This document shows positions 1 through 7,283 of a DNA stretch of 7,654 nucleotides, piece after piece; the first letter of the stretch is position 1, and each line of letters opens with the position of its first letter. The stretch spans positions 1 through 7,654 of the forward strand of contig JAFDCA010000217.1 of the NCBI GenBank assembly GCA_019313025.1, given 5' to 3'. The translations under genes and the position numbers were made by a program. This DNA is from Deltaproteobacteria bacterium (GTDB lineage Bacteria; Desulfobacterota; Desulfobacteria; Desulfobacterales; UBA11574). Under the pieces are notes generated by a model. That model had not been told where the DNA came from. It searched no databases and saw nothing but the letters and a program-made list of their open reading frames with translations.

Positions 1-804
1 ATAAAGGATTATATCAGGGAAAGATTTTTTCCGCATATCTGGTGTCCGGGGTGCGGACATGGAACCGTAATGAACAGTCTTTTAAGGGCCATAGATTCAC
101 TCGGAATGAGTAAAAATGAAATCGTCATGGTTTCGGGGATCGGATGTTCATCCCGTATTTCAGGATATGTTGATTTTCATACACTCCATACCCTTCACGG
201 CCGTGCCCTGGCCTTTGCCACCGGCGTCAAACTGAGTCGGCCCGAGCTGAACCTCATTGTCCCCATGGGAGACGGCGATGCACTGGCCATCGGTGGAAAT
301 CACTTTATTCACGCTGCCCGGCGAAATATCGATCTCACCGCCGTTGTCATGAACAATCGAATTTACGGCATGACCGGCGGCCAGTATTCTCCCCTTTCCG
401 GGTACGGAACCCTGGCCACCACAGCACCTTACACCAACATCGACTATTCATTTGACACCGTTAAACTGGCCATGGCTGCAGGGGCTACTTTTGTTGCCCG
501 AAGCACCACCTACCATGTTCAACAACTGACAAAGATTCTAAAACAGGCCATTTTGCATGAAGGATTTTCAGTGGTGGAGGTTTTGACCCAGTGCCCCACC
601 TATTTTGGAAGAAAGAACCGCGAAGGAAACGCCGTGGACATGATGGAGTCATTCAAGAAAAATACCACCCCCATAGGCTCAAAAGCCAAAGTCGAAAATC
701 CGGACCTTATTGAAAGAGGTATTTTTATTCAAAAAGAATTGCCGGAATATTGCAGTGAATACGAAAAAATTATCAAAAGAGCGATGACGAAGTTCGAAAC
801 ATAA
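1..804 (+). CDS. korB: 2-oxoglutarate:ferredoxin oxidoreductase beta subunit (5' partial)
   Basis: This is the thiamine-diphosphate subunit of a ferredoxin-dependent 2-oxoacid oxidoreductase. It interconverts 2-oxoglutarate plus CoA and succinyl-CoA plus CO2, passing electrons to ferredoxin in the cytoplasm. The frame is open from base 1, so the ATG at 70 is internal: the codons before it already encode HIWCPGCGHG, the family's N-terminal cluster motif. Probably only a few residues are missing. In visible numbering (267 residues), the likely [4Fe-4S] ligands are C15, C18, C49 (GIGCS) and C198 (CPTYFG). The thiamine-diphosphate motif is GDGD at 90-93 followed by NN at 118-119. The CPTYFGRKN stretch favours the KorB branch over pyruvate or branched-chain enzymes, though substrate cannot be proven from sequence. 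korC follows after 46 bp; alpha and delta subunits are expected to the left. Confidence 0.92.
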   Translation: MKDYIRERFFPHIWCPGCGHGTVMNSLLRAIDSLGMSKNEIVMVSGIGCSSRISGYVDFHTLHTLHGRALAFATGVKLSRPELNLIVPMGDGDALAIGGNHFIHAARRNIDLTAVVMNNRIYGMTGGQYSPLSGYGTLATTAPYTNIDYSFDTVKLAMAAGATFVARSTTYHVQQLTKILKQAILHEGFSVVEVLTQCPTYFGRKNREGNAVDMMESFKKNTTPIGSKAKVENPDLIERGIFIQKELPEYCSEYEKIIKRAMTKFET

Positions 805-850
805 AACCCTAATCTCATATGAAAATTAATGAGAATAAAGGATTCAAAAT

Positions 851-1396
851 ATGGAAAGATGCAGACTGGTATTTTCCGGGTCAGGTGGACAAGGGGTGAT
901 TACGGCGGCCATCATACTTGCCGAGGCGGCGGTGCTCTATGAAAATTTGACCGCCGTGCAATCCCAGGTATACGGCCCGGCAGCCAGAGGCGGTGCAACC
1001 CGCACGGACGTTATTATTTCGGAATCAAATATCAATTATCCCAAGGTGATCCAGCCCAATGTTCTGGTCTGTCTGACCCAAGAAGCCTACAATCAATATT
1101 GTCCCATCATACGACCCGGCGGACTTTTAATTACAGACAACCGTTTTGTGAAAATCCAGAGGAAGGTCGATGCGCAGCAAAAAGAACTGCCCATGTACCG
1201 AAACGTCATGGAAAAAATCGGAAAACCCATTGTGTTCAATATTTGTATGCTGGGTGCGGTGATTGCATTGACAAAACTCGTCAAATCAGAATCCATCATG
1301 GAAGTACTTAAAGATCGCATTCCTGCCGGTTTTATAAAGATGAATCGCGACGCTCTGGATCTGGGAATGACGCTGGCAGAGAAAGCTGCAAACTGA
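851..1396 (+). CDS. korC: 2-oxoglutarate:ferredoxin oxidoreductase gamma subunit
   Basis: This is the gamma subunit of the same oxidoreductase, 181 residues, a normal length for the stand-alone gamma family. The N-terminal FSGSGGQGVITAA (residues 8-20) is the glycine-rich Rossmann-like signature. QVYGPAARGGATRTDV (39-54) is the second conserved family block, and a GGLLITDN strand lies near residue 90. In this enzyme class the gamma domain helps bind coenzyme A and close the active site. The start is well supported: AAAGGA at 837-842 lies 8 nt before the ATG. The gene is 46 bp downstream of korB on the same strand, so the two are almost certainly cotranscribed. It ends in TGA; reading through would add only about a dozen codons, so this is treated as an ordinary stop and not a selenocysteine codon. 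Confidence 0.93.
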   Translation: MERCRLVFSGSGGQGVITAAIILAEAAVLYENLTAVQSQVYGPAARGGATRTDVIISESNINYPKVIQPNVLVCLTQEAYNQYCPIIRPGGLLITDNRFVKIQRKVDAQQKELPMYRNVMEKIGKPIVFNICMLGAVIALTKLVKSESIMEVLKDRIPAGFIKMNRDALDLGMTLAEKAAN

Positions 1397-1418
1397 TACA
1401 GGTGCACGTTTCTGATTT

Positions 1419-1448
1419 TTGACAATTAATTGCTCAATACCGGATACG
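1419..1448 (+). promoter_or_regulatory. Possible sigma70-type promoter upstream of hemW
   Basis: A perfect TTGACA (1419-1424) is followed after 18 bp by GATACG (1443-1448), a poor -10 with three of six consensus matches. The -35 overlaps the short palindrome CAATTAATTG (1423-1432). This would give a leader of about 95 nt before hemW. The weak -10 keeps this tentative; hemW could use another start site closer to the gene. Confidence 0.25.
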
Positions 1449-1550
1449 GAATGATCTGACCGAAGAGTGCCGATCGAAAATTGAAGAAAACCAAAAACAA
1501 TATTCCATCTTCAATAGTCAATTATCGATTGAATAGCCATTTAATAATTC

Positions 1551-2747
1551 ATGCCGATGTTTCAAGACCCGTCATCTTTTGCTCCCAATGCATCGCCCGC
1601 CGGGTTGTATATCCACATCCCTTTTTGCCTTAGAAAATGTCCCTACTGCGATTTTTATTCCATAACAGACCTGTCGCTTCAGCCTTCATTTCTGAATGCC
1701 TTGACATCCGAGATGAATATGACCCGTGAGCCCGACAAGGTATTTGATACCCTGTATATCGGCGGCGGTACGCCATCTCTTTTGGATATAAAAATCATCG
1801 ACAACATCATCAAAACCGCTCATCAATGCTTTACCATTCTTTCCAACGCTGAAATTACCCTGGAGGTCAATCCCGGAACGGTGACCCTGGAGCAGTTGAA
1901 GGGTTACCGACAAGCCGGTGTCAACCGAATAAACATGGGTGTCCAGTCGTTCAATTCTTCGAATCTTGACTTTCTCCAACGAATCCATTCATCCAAGGAG
2001 GCCCAAATGGCGTTAATATGGGCCCAAAAGGCAGGATATGAAAACATCGGGCTCGATCTGATATATGGAATTCCTGGTCAGACAACATCATCGTGGCTAA
2101 AGGATTTACAATCGGCAGTAGAATTTTACCCCCAACATCTATCCTGTTACATGCTCTCTTTTGAGCCGGGCACGCCGATACACAAAGACCTTCAAAACAG
2201 CGTCCTTAACCCCCTTTCTGAGGATCGAATCTGCGAGCTTTTTGAGATCACCTTGTCGTTTTTAACCGCAAACGGTTATGTTCAGTATGAAACATCCAAC
2301 TTTGCTCACGAAGTTTCCGACGAATCGGGCACTAAAAGCCCTCAATCCAACCTATCGCGGCATAATATGAAATACTGGAATTTCTCTCCCTATATCGGGC
2401 TCGGACCTTCAGCCCATTCATTTATCGAGCCACAGCGCTTTTGGAACCATTCAAATGTGGAAAAATACATCCAGAAACTGTCGTCAGGCAGACTTCCACG
2501 GGCAGGAAAGGAATGGTTAAGCCGAGAACAGCTTATGATAGAAGCGGTTTATCTGGGGTTGAGGCAGACAAAAGGGATTGAGGTTGACGCATTTGACAAA
2601 AAGTTTGGCATCAGCTTTAAAGCAATGCACGCCGAAACCATCACCGATCTCGAAGAAAAAGGGCTTGTGAATTCTTCTCGAAACCGCTGTGCGCTGACTC
2701 CGAAAGGGATGTTGTATTTGGACAGTATAGCCGCCATGTTAATATAA
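1551..2747 (+). CDS. hemW: Radical-SAM heme chaperone HemW (HemN-like)
   Basis: This 398-residue cytoplasmic radical SAM protein is of the HemW type, often misannotated as coproporphyrinogen III dehydrogenase. HemW proteins bind heme and are thought to deliver it to respiratory enzymes. The cluster motif is C26-x3-C30-x2-C33 in IPFCLRKCPYCDFYS, where true HemN has a further cysteine. Then come GGGTPSLL (71-78), EVNPGTV (105-111), NMGVQSF (128-134), GLDLIYGIPGQT (167-178) and the HemW-typical HNxxYW as HNMKYW (271-276), which is reported to participate in heme binding. A C-terminal HemN_C-like domain follows (about 325-390). A TAA two codons upstream blocks any earlier start. ATG 1551 is used, but no clear Shine-Dalgarno is visible and ATG 1557 is equally possible. 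It lies 154 bp after korC, with no evident functional tie. Confidence 0.93.
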   Translation: MPMFQDPSSFAPNASPAGLYIHIPFCLRKCPYCDFYSITDLSLQPSFLNALTSEMNMTREPDKVFDTLYIGGGTPSLLDIKIIDNIIKTAHQCFTILSNAEITLEVNPGTVTLEQLKGYRQAGVNRINMGVQSFNSSNLDFLQRIHSSKEAQMALIWAQKAGYENIGLDLIYGIPGQTTSSWLKDLQSAVEFYPQHLSCYMLSFEPGTPIHKDLQNSVLNPLSEDRICELFEITLSFLTANGYVQYETSNFAHEVSDESGTKSPQSNLSRHNMKYWNFSPYIGLGPSAHSFIEPQRFWNHSNVEKYIQKLSSGRLPRAGKEWLSREQLMIEAVYLGLRQTKGIEVDAFDKKFGISFKAMHAETITDLEEKGLVNSSRNRCALTPKGMLYLDSIAAMLI

Positions 2748-2834
2748 AAGGATCACCTCCCGATTAGTTGTAGGTAATGAGGGTAAAATAAGAGACCCAT
2801 CTCCAAATGAGCAGGTGTGATCCCAATGGGTTTA

Positions 2835-2854
2835 AGGGGTCAAGCTTGACCCCT
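2835..2854. terminator. Perfect 20-bp palindrome downstream of hemW
   Basis: AGGGGTCAAGCTTGACCCCT is fully self-complementary and lies 88 bp after the hemW stop, in the gap between two convergent genes. Transcribed rightward, it would form a GC-rich stem followed by CTTCTCC, a weak U-tract. It may terminate hemW transcription or may be a dispersed repeat. It is preceded by a small CCC-AAT-GGG hairpin (2822-2830). Confidence 0.4.
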
Positions 2855-2879
2855 CTTCTCCAGCCGAATTGGAAAAGAA

Positions 2880-2910
2880 CCACCTGAAATTGCCTTGCAA
2901 TTTTAGGTGG
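2880..2910 (-). terminator. Intrinsic terminator of the CBS-DUF2333 gene
   Basis: CCACCTGAAATTG (2880-2892) and CAATTTTAGGTGG (2898-2910) form a 13-bp stem with one G-U-type mismatch and a 5-nt loop. On the minus strand the stem is followed by TTCTTTTCC, a U-rich release tract. The TAA stop of the minus-strand gene (2903-2905) lies inside the stem. On the plus strand a TTTTT run begins 6 nt after the stem, so it could also stop hemW transcripts. Confidence 0.7.
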
Positions 2911-4600
2911 AAAGCGTTTTTATAAGCACACCGATATAAAATCTGGCATGGCTTAAGGGTGCGGCCATGTTCGCCCGGTGATTGGCCAGGACACCGTCAA
3001 GCGGGCTGTTGGTAATGAGCCATGGATCGATTTCAGAAGCGTGGTGGCATGATTCAATGGCATGATGGAGCACTTCGATTCCCCGGCGAGATTCTACAGT
3101 CACCATAAAATCTTCCATGACTGCCTCGAGAATGGTCCCCATGGCACTGGCAACGCCTTTGGTATAGAAAAAGTAATCGTCCGCCTTGAAAAAACTGACC
3201 GGACTTCCGTCATCCTCATGGGTTTTGACCAGGTTTTCCTCACAGCTTCCCAACAGATCTTCATACGCCATCAGAAGCGGGATCAGGTTGTCGGTTCGGG
3301 TGTGGAAGTTGGCCTCTCCTTTTTCAAGCTTTTTCTTGTAGATTCTGAGTTCGTTGAGACTATCGTTGTATTTGGATTCCGGAGACGGGAACCAGTATTT
3401 ACGGGCTTTAATCATCAACCAGTTCATGGCGCTTTCAAGATTCTCGTCAAATGCCGCTGTGGCGCCTGTGCGGGATATGCGTTCGGTCAGGGCGACAACG
3501 GTGCGTCGAGTGACCTCAAGAACCCCTAACTGGTAATTGTTTATATTATCCGTGAAATCCAGTATGTCATTGGGACGCCATCCCCAGAACCTTCCATTCA
3601 ATTCATAATCAAGGGGTGCCATGGTGGCCTCGACAAACGCCACACCTTTGGCTTTGGGCTCGGTCTCTGCTGCTTTGTGGACGCCGTGGGCCGGGGTTTC
3701 ACGGTGTTCGGCCGTCTTTTTTTTGTGAGCGTCGGGCAAGGGATGTTCAGGTTTTTTCTCAACTGTTTCGTGCGTGGGGGTCAATGCCTTGTGTGTTGGG
3801 GCTTTTGCCTCATGTGCCGGAGCCGGTGCTTTGTGAGCCGGGGTTTTTGTTTCATGTTCTGGAGCCGGCGCCTCGTGCACCGGGGCCGGAGTATGGCCCG
3901 GACGTTCCACGATATCCTGTTTTGCCAGATGAAGCACTTGATTCGAATTGATCACCCCCACGAGCTTGTTGGACTTGTCGATCACGGGAACTGATGACAA
4001 GTGATGCTTTTCAATCAGTGCTTTTACCCGTTCCATGTCCAAGCCGATATGGACGGTATGTATGTCATTTGTCACAATATCTTCGAGTATGGTTTCTGAA
4101 GAGGCAAACAACAATTTATTCAGGGTAATGACACCCATCAGTGTTGCATGCGCATCAACAACAAACATTTGGGTCGGCTTTTCTATCTCCTGATGCGTCC
4201 CTTTGAGAAATTCTATGGCTTCCTTGACGGATAGATTCTTGTTTAAAACGATAAAATCAGTTGTCATGATATCGCCGGCCGTATCCTTTTTGGACTCCAT
4301 GGGACGGGCTGTCGTTTCATGGCCTTTGTCTTCCGGCAATGTGTGGGAAGGTGCTTTTTCAAAGGCCTGATGTAAGGATTCGGGTTGCGGACTGTTTTTG
4401 GAAGCTTCATGGGCAACATGGCTCTCAGATTTCTTGGCCGTTTGAATTCCGGCAGGCTTTTCGAAATACCCAATCACCACGCCCACGATCCATATGGCAA
4501 CCACCCCAAGCAGGGTGAAAAAAATGATCCGCTTGGCAGCAAATCTTTTGAATTTAGTTTCGTGAATATGATCTTTTTCGCCGTTGTTTGGATTTTCCAT
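2903..4600 (-). CDS. Membrane-anchored CBS-pair / DUF2333 protein
   Basis: This is a 565-residue protein of unknown function. In order it has a basic N-terminus (K16, K18, R19, K23, R24), one membrane segment (about 25-45), and a charged linker. A CBS pair follows (about 110-230; VDAHATLMGVIT and IDKSNKLVGVIN are the paired strand motifs), then a His/Pro/Ala-rich linker (about 235-310) and a C-terminal domain (about 318-565) that I assign to DUF2333. The DUF2333 assignment rests on remembered family blocks: NGRFWGWRPNDIL, NNYQLGVLEVTRR, WFPSPESKYNDSL and TRTDNLIPLL. CBS pairs generally bind adenine nucleotides. The charge pattern predicts the N-terminus inside, leaving both domains outside the cytoplasmic membrane, which is odd for CBS domains. 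The start is firm: GGAG lies 5 nt before ATG 4600. selB ends 201 bp upstream. Confidence 0.85.
   Translation of the reverse strand: MENPNNGEKDHIHETKFKRFAAKRIIFFTLLGVVAIWIVGVVIGYFEKPAGIQTAKKSESHVAHEASKNSPQPESLHQAFEKAPSHTLPEDKGHETTARPMESKKDTAGDIMTTDFIVLNKNLSVKEAIEFLKGTHQEIEKPTQMFVVDAHATLMGVITLNKLLFASSETILEDIVTNDIHTVHIGLDMERVKALIEKHHLSSVPVIDKSNKLVGVINSNQVLHLAKQDIVERPGHTPAPVHEAPAPEHETKTPAHKAPAPAHEAKAPTHKALTPTHETVEKKPEHPLPDAHKKKTAEHRETPAHGVHKAAETEPKAKGVAFVEATMAPLDYELNGRFWGWRPNDILDFTDNINNYQLGVLEVTRRTVVALTERISRTGATAAFDENLESAMNWLMIKARKYWFPSPESKYNDSLNELRIYKKKLEKGEANFHTRTDNLIPLLMAYEDLLGSCEENLVKTHEDDGSPVSFFKADDYFFYTKGVASAMGTILEAVMEDFMVTVESRRGIEVLHHAIESCHHASEIDPWLITNSPLDGVLANHRANMAAPLSHARFYIGVLIKTLST
3761..3892 (-). 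repeat. 21-bp tandem repeat encoding histidine heptads
   Basis: Within the CBS-DUF2333 gene, histidines fall at residues 242, 249, 256, 263, 270 and 277, exactly every seven residues. Their codons begin 21 bp apart (3877, 3856, 3835, 3814, 3793, 3772 on the minus strand). The unit is roughly A-P-x-H-[EK]-x-x. Copies have diverged but keep the His and a proline two residues before it or close by. This looks like an expanded DNA repeat under selection for the heptad pattern. Confidence 0.85.
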
Positions 4601-4714
4601 AATATCTCCGTTTAGACAAGGGTTTCAAATTTCAAAAATAAAAATCAAGACCATTCATTGAAAAATAGAGATACTTTATCCCCTTTTAAAATTTGAACCG
4701 CTCCGTTTAGGTAT

Positions 4715-4744
4715 ATGTTAATTAATATCGGGTGCTAATTTCAA
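4715..4744 (-). promoter_or_regulatory. Candidate promoter of the CBS-DUF2333 gene
   Basis: On the minus strand, TTGAAA (4739-4744) and TAACAT (4715-4720) are separated by 18 bp, matching five and four of six sigma70 consensus bases. The position, about 115 bp before ATG 4600, fits independent transcription of the gene despite selB lying upstream. The region is AT-rich, so chance matches are likely. Confidence 0.3.
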
Positions 4745-4784
4745 GCGAAATATTGCTCCACCTGAATATTGCACGAGTTGGAGG

Positions 4785-4798
4785 CTTTCATATGAAAG
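4785..4798. repeat. 14-bp palindrome just past the selB stop
   Basis: CTTTCATATGAAAG is perfectly self-complementary and begins 4 bp beyond the selB stop codon. It could fold at the 3' end of the selB transcript, but no U-tract follows on the minus strand, so it is not a typical intrinsic terminator. No function is assigned. Confidence 0.5.
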
Positions 4799-4801
4799 GC
4801 A

Positions 4802-6712
4802 TCATCTGTTTCTCAGCTTGCGTATATCCCCGATACGGATGGTGATATTCTGAGCATCAAAATATTCAATCAACGGTATTAGATACTTGCGGGAAACACC
4901 AGTCATTTCCTTAAACTGCGGTGTGGAAATTTCATCATGGGTTTTAAGAAAATCAACCAGTCTTTTCTGCAAATCTTTGACAGCGTCTGCATAAAAATAA
5001 AGATCCTCTTTGGCCTTAACAATCAATCCCTCATCCATCAAAAGCGTGAGCACATCTTTGGCCAGGGATGTTTCGATATCAAAGGATTTCTTGAGTTCTT
5101 TAAAGTAAGGGGGAGTCAGCCCGTTTTCAAGATAGGCGTTCAGAATTTTCTTTTTGATATCAGCCTGATCAACGCCCAGGGACACTTTGTGTGATGCCAT
5201 GCGAACCACATTGTCTTCGCTGACAACAGACGTGTCCTTTATCATCTGATTCAGCATCAGATTAAAAAACCGTGTACCCAAAACCGCAGGAAATTTGGAT
5301 TTGAGTTCTTCTTTGGACATACCGGTTTTTAGAGGATTGGCCTTGTGATAGTTTTTAAGATAATCGGATGTTTCTGTTTTGAATGTATCAAAGCTTGTGC
5401 AGTGAATGTACGTTTGATTGTCTCTGTCCGCCAGAACAATCGTTTGCTTTGACAACAGGTCCTGAAGGATTTTTTGAAGCTGTTTTTCATGTAGGCTGGT
5501 CATTATTTTAAGATCGGAATAGGTTACCCCCTGATAGCCGGACTCGGCCACATGAAAGGAAATAATCTCTTCAGGCTCGTAATCCATCAATCCGGTCAAT
5601 CCTTCAATCACATCGGATTTAAACCGCTTGTGCTTTTGCGGAATCGGGTTAAGAACATTCCCGCCGCCGATGGTTCGCACAGGGGAATAGCTTCGAATGA
5701 CAAAGCGATCATCTTTTATAACCGCCACCGGTGAATCGACTCTCATCTGGGCAATGGCGGTGTCCCCGGGTAAAAGCTCCTCCCTGTCAATGAAAATAAT
5801 GTTGCCGATCACTTCGTTGGTCCCGGTATGAAATCTTACCGGTGTGCGATTTTTAATCGGTTTCTTATTGCTGTTCAGATAGTGAAAAGACACGTCGATC
5901 ATATAACTCGGCTTAAGTGCACCCGGGCTCGACAACACATCGCCGCGATTGACCACGGCCTTCTCAAGCCCCTGAAAGTTAATAGCGGTCCGCATACCGC
6001 TTTCTGCCTTGGCGACACTCTGGTTGTGAACCTGAATTCCCCGAACTTTTGAAGTAATACCCGAAGGGTAGAGCATTACGGTATCACCCACCTGTACCTG
6101 ACCTGAAATCAGGGTTCCCGTAATCACGGTGCCGAATCCCTTCATGGTAAAAACACGATCCACCGGCAGGCGGAAGAGACTGGAAGGGGGTCGGCTGGGC
6201 AGCCGGGCGCTCAGCTCGTCCAACGTTTTAATGAATTCCGGTATACCGTCACCGGTCATGGAGGAAACCGGTACGATGGGGGCTTTTTCTAAAAACGTTC
6301 CTTTAACAAAATCCCCGACATCCTCGATGACCAGCTCAAGCCATTCTTCATCCACAAGATCGGTTTTGGTCAAAACAACAAGTCCGTGCTTGATCCCAAG
6401 CAGCATGCAGATTTCCATGTGTTCCCGGGTCTGGGGCATCACGCCTTCATCCGCTGCAATCACCATGGCAACGATATCGATACCGGTGGCGCCGGCCACC
6501 ATATTTTTTACAAATTTTTCATGCCCCGGCACATCGACAATACCGACATGTTGTCCGCTGGGGAGATCCAGAAACGCAAATCCGAGTTCAATGGTAATGC
6601 CGCGACGTTTTTCTTCTTTTAACCGGTCGGTGTTGATGCCGGTCAGCGCCTTGATCAGCGCCGTCTTACCATGGTCAATGTGTCCGGCGGTCCCGAGGAT
6701 GATTTGTTCCAA
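4802..6712 (-). CDS. selB: Selenocysteine-specific translation elongation factor SelB
   Basis: This 636-residue GTPase delivers Sec-tRNA to the ribosome at UGA codons followed by a SECIS hairpin. GTPase motifs are all present: G1 [11 protein letters not shown] (7-17), G2 RGITIELGF (37-45), G3 DVPGHE (60-65), G4 TKTD (115-118) and a G5-like VSSMTGDG (149-156). Beta-barrel domains include [17 protein letters not shown] (185-201). The C-terminal third is a series of winged-helix modules; the last holds [15 protein letters not shown] (605-619), which resembles the RNA-binding end of bacterial SelB. Length is normal. The start is TTG (6710-6712): its frame has no ATG or GTG between it and an upstream stop, and AGGAG (6723-6727) lies 10 nt before it. 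No selA, selC, selD or selenoprotein gene is in the window, so their presence elsewhere is inferred. Confidence 0.95.
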   Translation of the reverse strand: MEQIILGTAGHIDHGKTALIKALTGINTDRLKEEKRRGITIELGFAFLDLPSGQHVGIVDVPGHEKFVKNMVAGATGIDIVAMVIAADEGVMPQTREHMEICMLLGIKHGLVVLTKTDLVDEEWLELVIEDVGDFVKGTFLEKAPIVPVSSMTGDGIPEFIKTLDELSARLPSRPPSSLFRLPVDRVFTMKGFGTVITGTLISGQVQVGDTVMLYPSGITSKVRGIQVHNQSVAKAESGMRTAINFQGLEKAVVNRGDVLSSPGALKPSYMIDVSFHYLNSNKKPIKNRTPVRFHTGTNEVIGNIIFIDREELLPGDTAIAQMRVDSPVAVIKDDRFVIRSYSPVRTIGGGNVLNPIPQKHKRFKSDVIEGLTGLMDYEPEEIISFHVAESGYQGVTYSDLKIMTSLHEKQLQKILQDLLSKQTIVLADRDNQTYIHCTSFDTFKTETSDYLKNYHKANPLKTGMSKEELKSKFPAVLGTRFFNLMLNQMIKDTSVVSEDNVVRMASHKVSLGVDQADIKKKILNAYLENGLTPPYFKELKKSFDIETSLAKDVLTLLMDEGLIVKAKEDLYFYADAVKDLQKRLVDFLKTHDEISTPQFKEMTGVSRKYLIPLIEYFDAQNITIRIGDIRKLRNR

Positions 6713-6759
6713 TGATAACTCACTCCTAAACTGGATTTATTTGGAAAAACCAAAATATT

Positions 6760-6880
6760 AGACAAGATTAACAAGATTTCTCGGATTAATTCTACTCCGC
6801 CTAGAAGGCGGATGGTTTCATCCCATTTTTATCAATAAAATGGGATGAAAAAAATCTTTAATATCCGGCCAATCCTGTCT
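6760..6880. mobile_element. MITE-like palindromic intergenic element
   Basis: The gap between selB and the small membrane gene holds a nested palindrome of about 121 bp. The ends are imperfect inverted repeats: AGACAAGATT (6760-6769) against AATCCTGTCT (6871-6880), with the similarity continuing inward as related GATT units. Inside are two perfect hairpins, TCCGCC-TAGAA-GGCGGA (6796-6812) and a 14-bp stem TTTCATCCCATTTT/AAAATGGGATGAAA (6816-6829, 6837-6850; 7-nt loop). There is no coding capacity. From memory, GACAGGATT...AATCCTGTC-bounded palindromes recur in Desulfobacterota and related genomes; I cannot confirm copy number here. Neither strand has a U-tract after the big stem, so it is not a simple terminator. 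Confidence 0.5.
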
Positions 6881-6897
6881 CAAAGAGAGTCTAAAAA

Positions 6898-7071
6898 CTA
6901 TTCTTTTCTTTTTTTTCTAAAATATTCCATAACATATGCCATACCCACCAGAAAAACAGCAAGCCCTGCCACATAGACAATTTCCACTTTTCCATAAAAC
7001 ATACGGGTCAAAACAACCGCAAAAACAGCACCAAATACCGCTCGAATGATAAAAACGTGAAATTGAGTCAT
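6898..7071 (-). CDS. Small two-helix membrane protein
   Basis: This is a 57-residue protein of unknown function. Two hydrophobic segments (about 4-25 and 31-48) are joined by a tight FYGKVE turn and followed by a basic tail, FRKKRKE. A membrane hairpin with both ends inside the cytoplasm is predicted. The case for a real gene is strong for its size: AAGGA (7078-7082) lies 6 nt before the ATG, an in-frame TAA sits four codons upstream, and the composition is that of a helical hairpin, with glycine- and alanine-spaced GAVFAVV and GLAVFLVG. An overlapping frame on the same strand (6917-7099) has no such signals and yields an implausible cysteine-rich peptide. It lies 185 bp upstream of selB, separated by the palindromic element; shared transcription is possible but unproven. 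Confidence 0.75.
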   Translation of the reverse strand: MTQFHVFIIRAVFGAVFAVVLTRMFYGKVEIVYVAGLAVFLVGMAYVMEYFRKKRKE

Positions 7072-7283
7072 GAAATATCCTTATTAAATTATTTGGCAAA
7101 CCAGATTTAAAAACATATCGCAGAAGGGAGAAAGAATCAACATCAAGTTTGGCCGAGATATTTTCATTGGATGGGATAAAATGACTTGAACTGGCGCATC
7201 CGTTCTGCTAAACGAATAGTTTATATGTTTTAGTTTGTTCTTGGAATAATTATGGTTTAAAGAATAGTCGTCTAACGTGAAAT

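Noticed and set aside
70..804. ATG at 70 as the korB start
   Set aside because: The frame is open back to base 1 and the codons before 70 encode the essential CPGCGH cluster motif, so the gene starts left of the window.
1394..1429. korC TGA as a selenocysteine codon, since SelB is encoded nearby
   Set aside because: Readthrough adds only about a dozen unconserved residues, KorC is already full length, and selenocysteine would be unexpected at that end.
3062..3529. 155-codon plus-strand open frame
   Set aside because: It is fully antisense to the DUF2333 domain, lacks a good ribosome binding site and gives no recognisable protein.
3616..3994. Plus-strand open frames rich in Cys, Trp, Arg and Pro
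   Set aside because: They are antisense to the His-heptad repeat; their odd composition comes from the GC-rich repeat DNA.
6129..6761. 210-codon plus-strand open frame
   Set aside because: It is antisense to the conserved GTPase domain of selB; the serine-rich, low-complexity translation is typical of a shadow frame.
6816..6850. The 14-bp hairpin as an intrinsic terminator of the small membrane gene
   Set aside because: No U-tract follows the stem on either strand, and it lies inside a larger palindromic element.
6917..7099. 60-codon minus-strand frame with many cysteines
   Set aside because: It overlaps the 57-residue membrane protein in another frame. That gene has the Shine-Dalgarno and a sensible composition; this frame has neither.
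7101..7283. Possible gene or promoter in the stretch left of the repeat array
   Set aside because: No credible reading frame with a ribosome binding site was found, and the hexamer pairs examined (such as TTGAAC at 7186) lack a matching -10.
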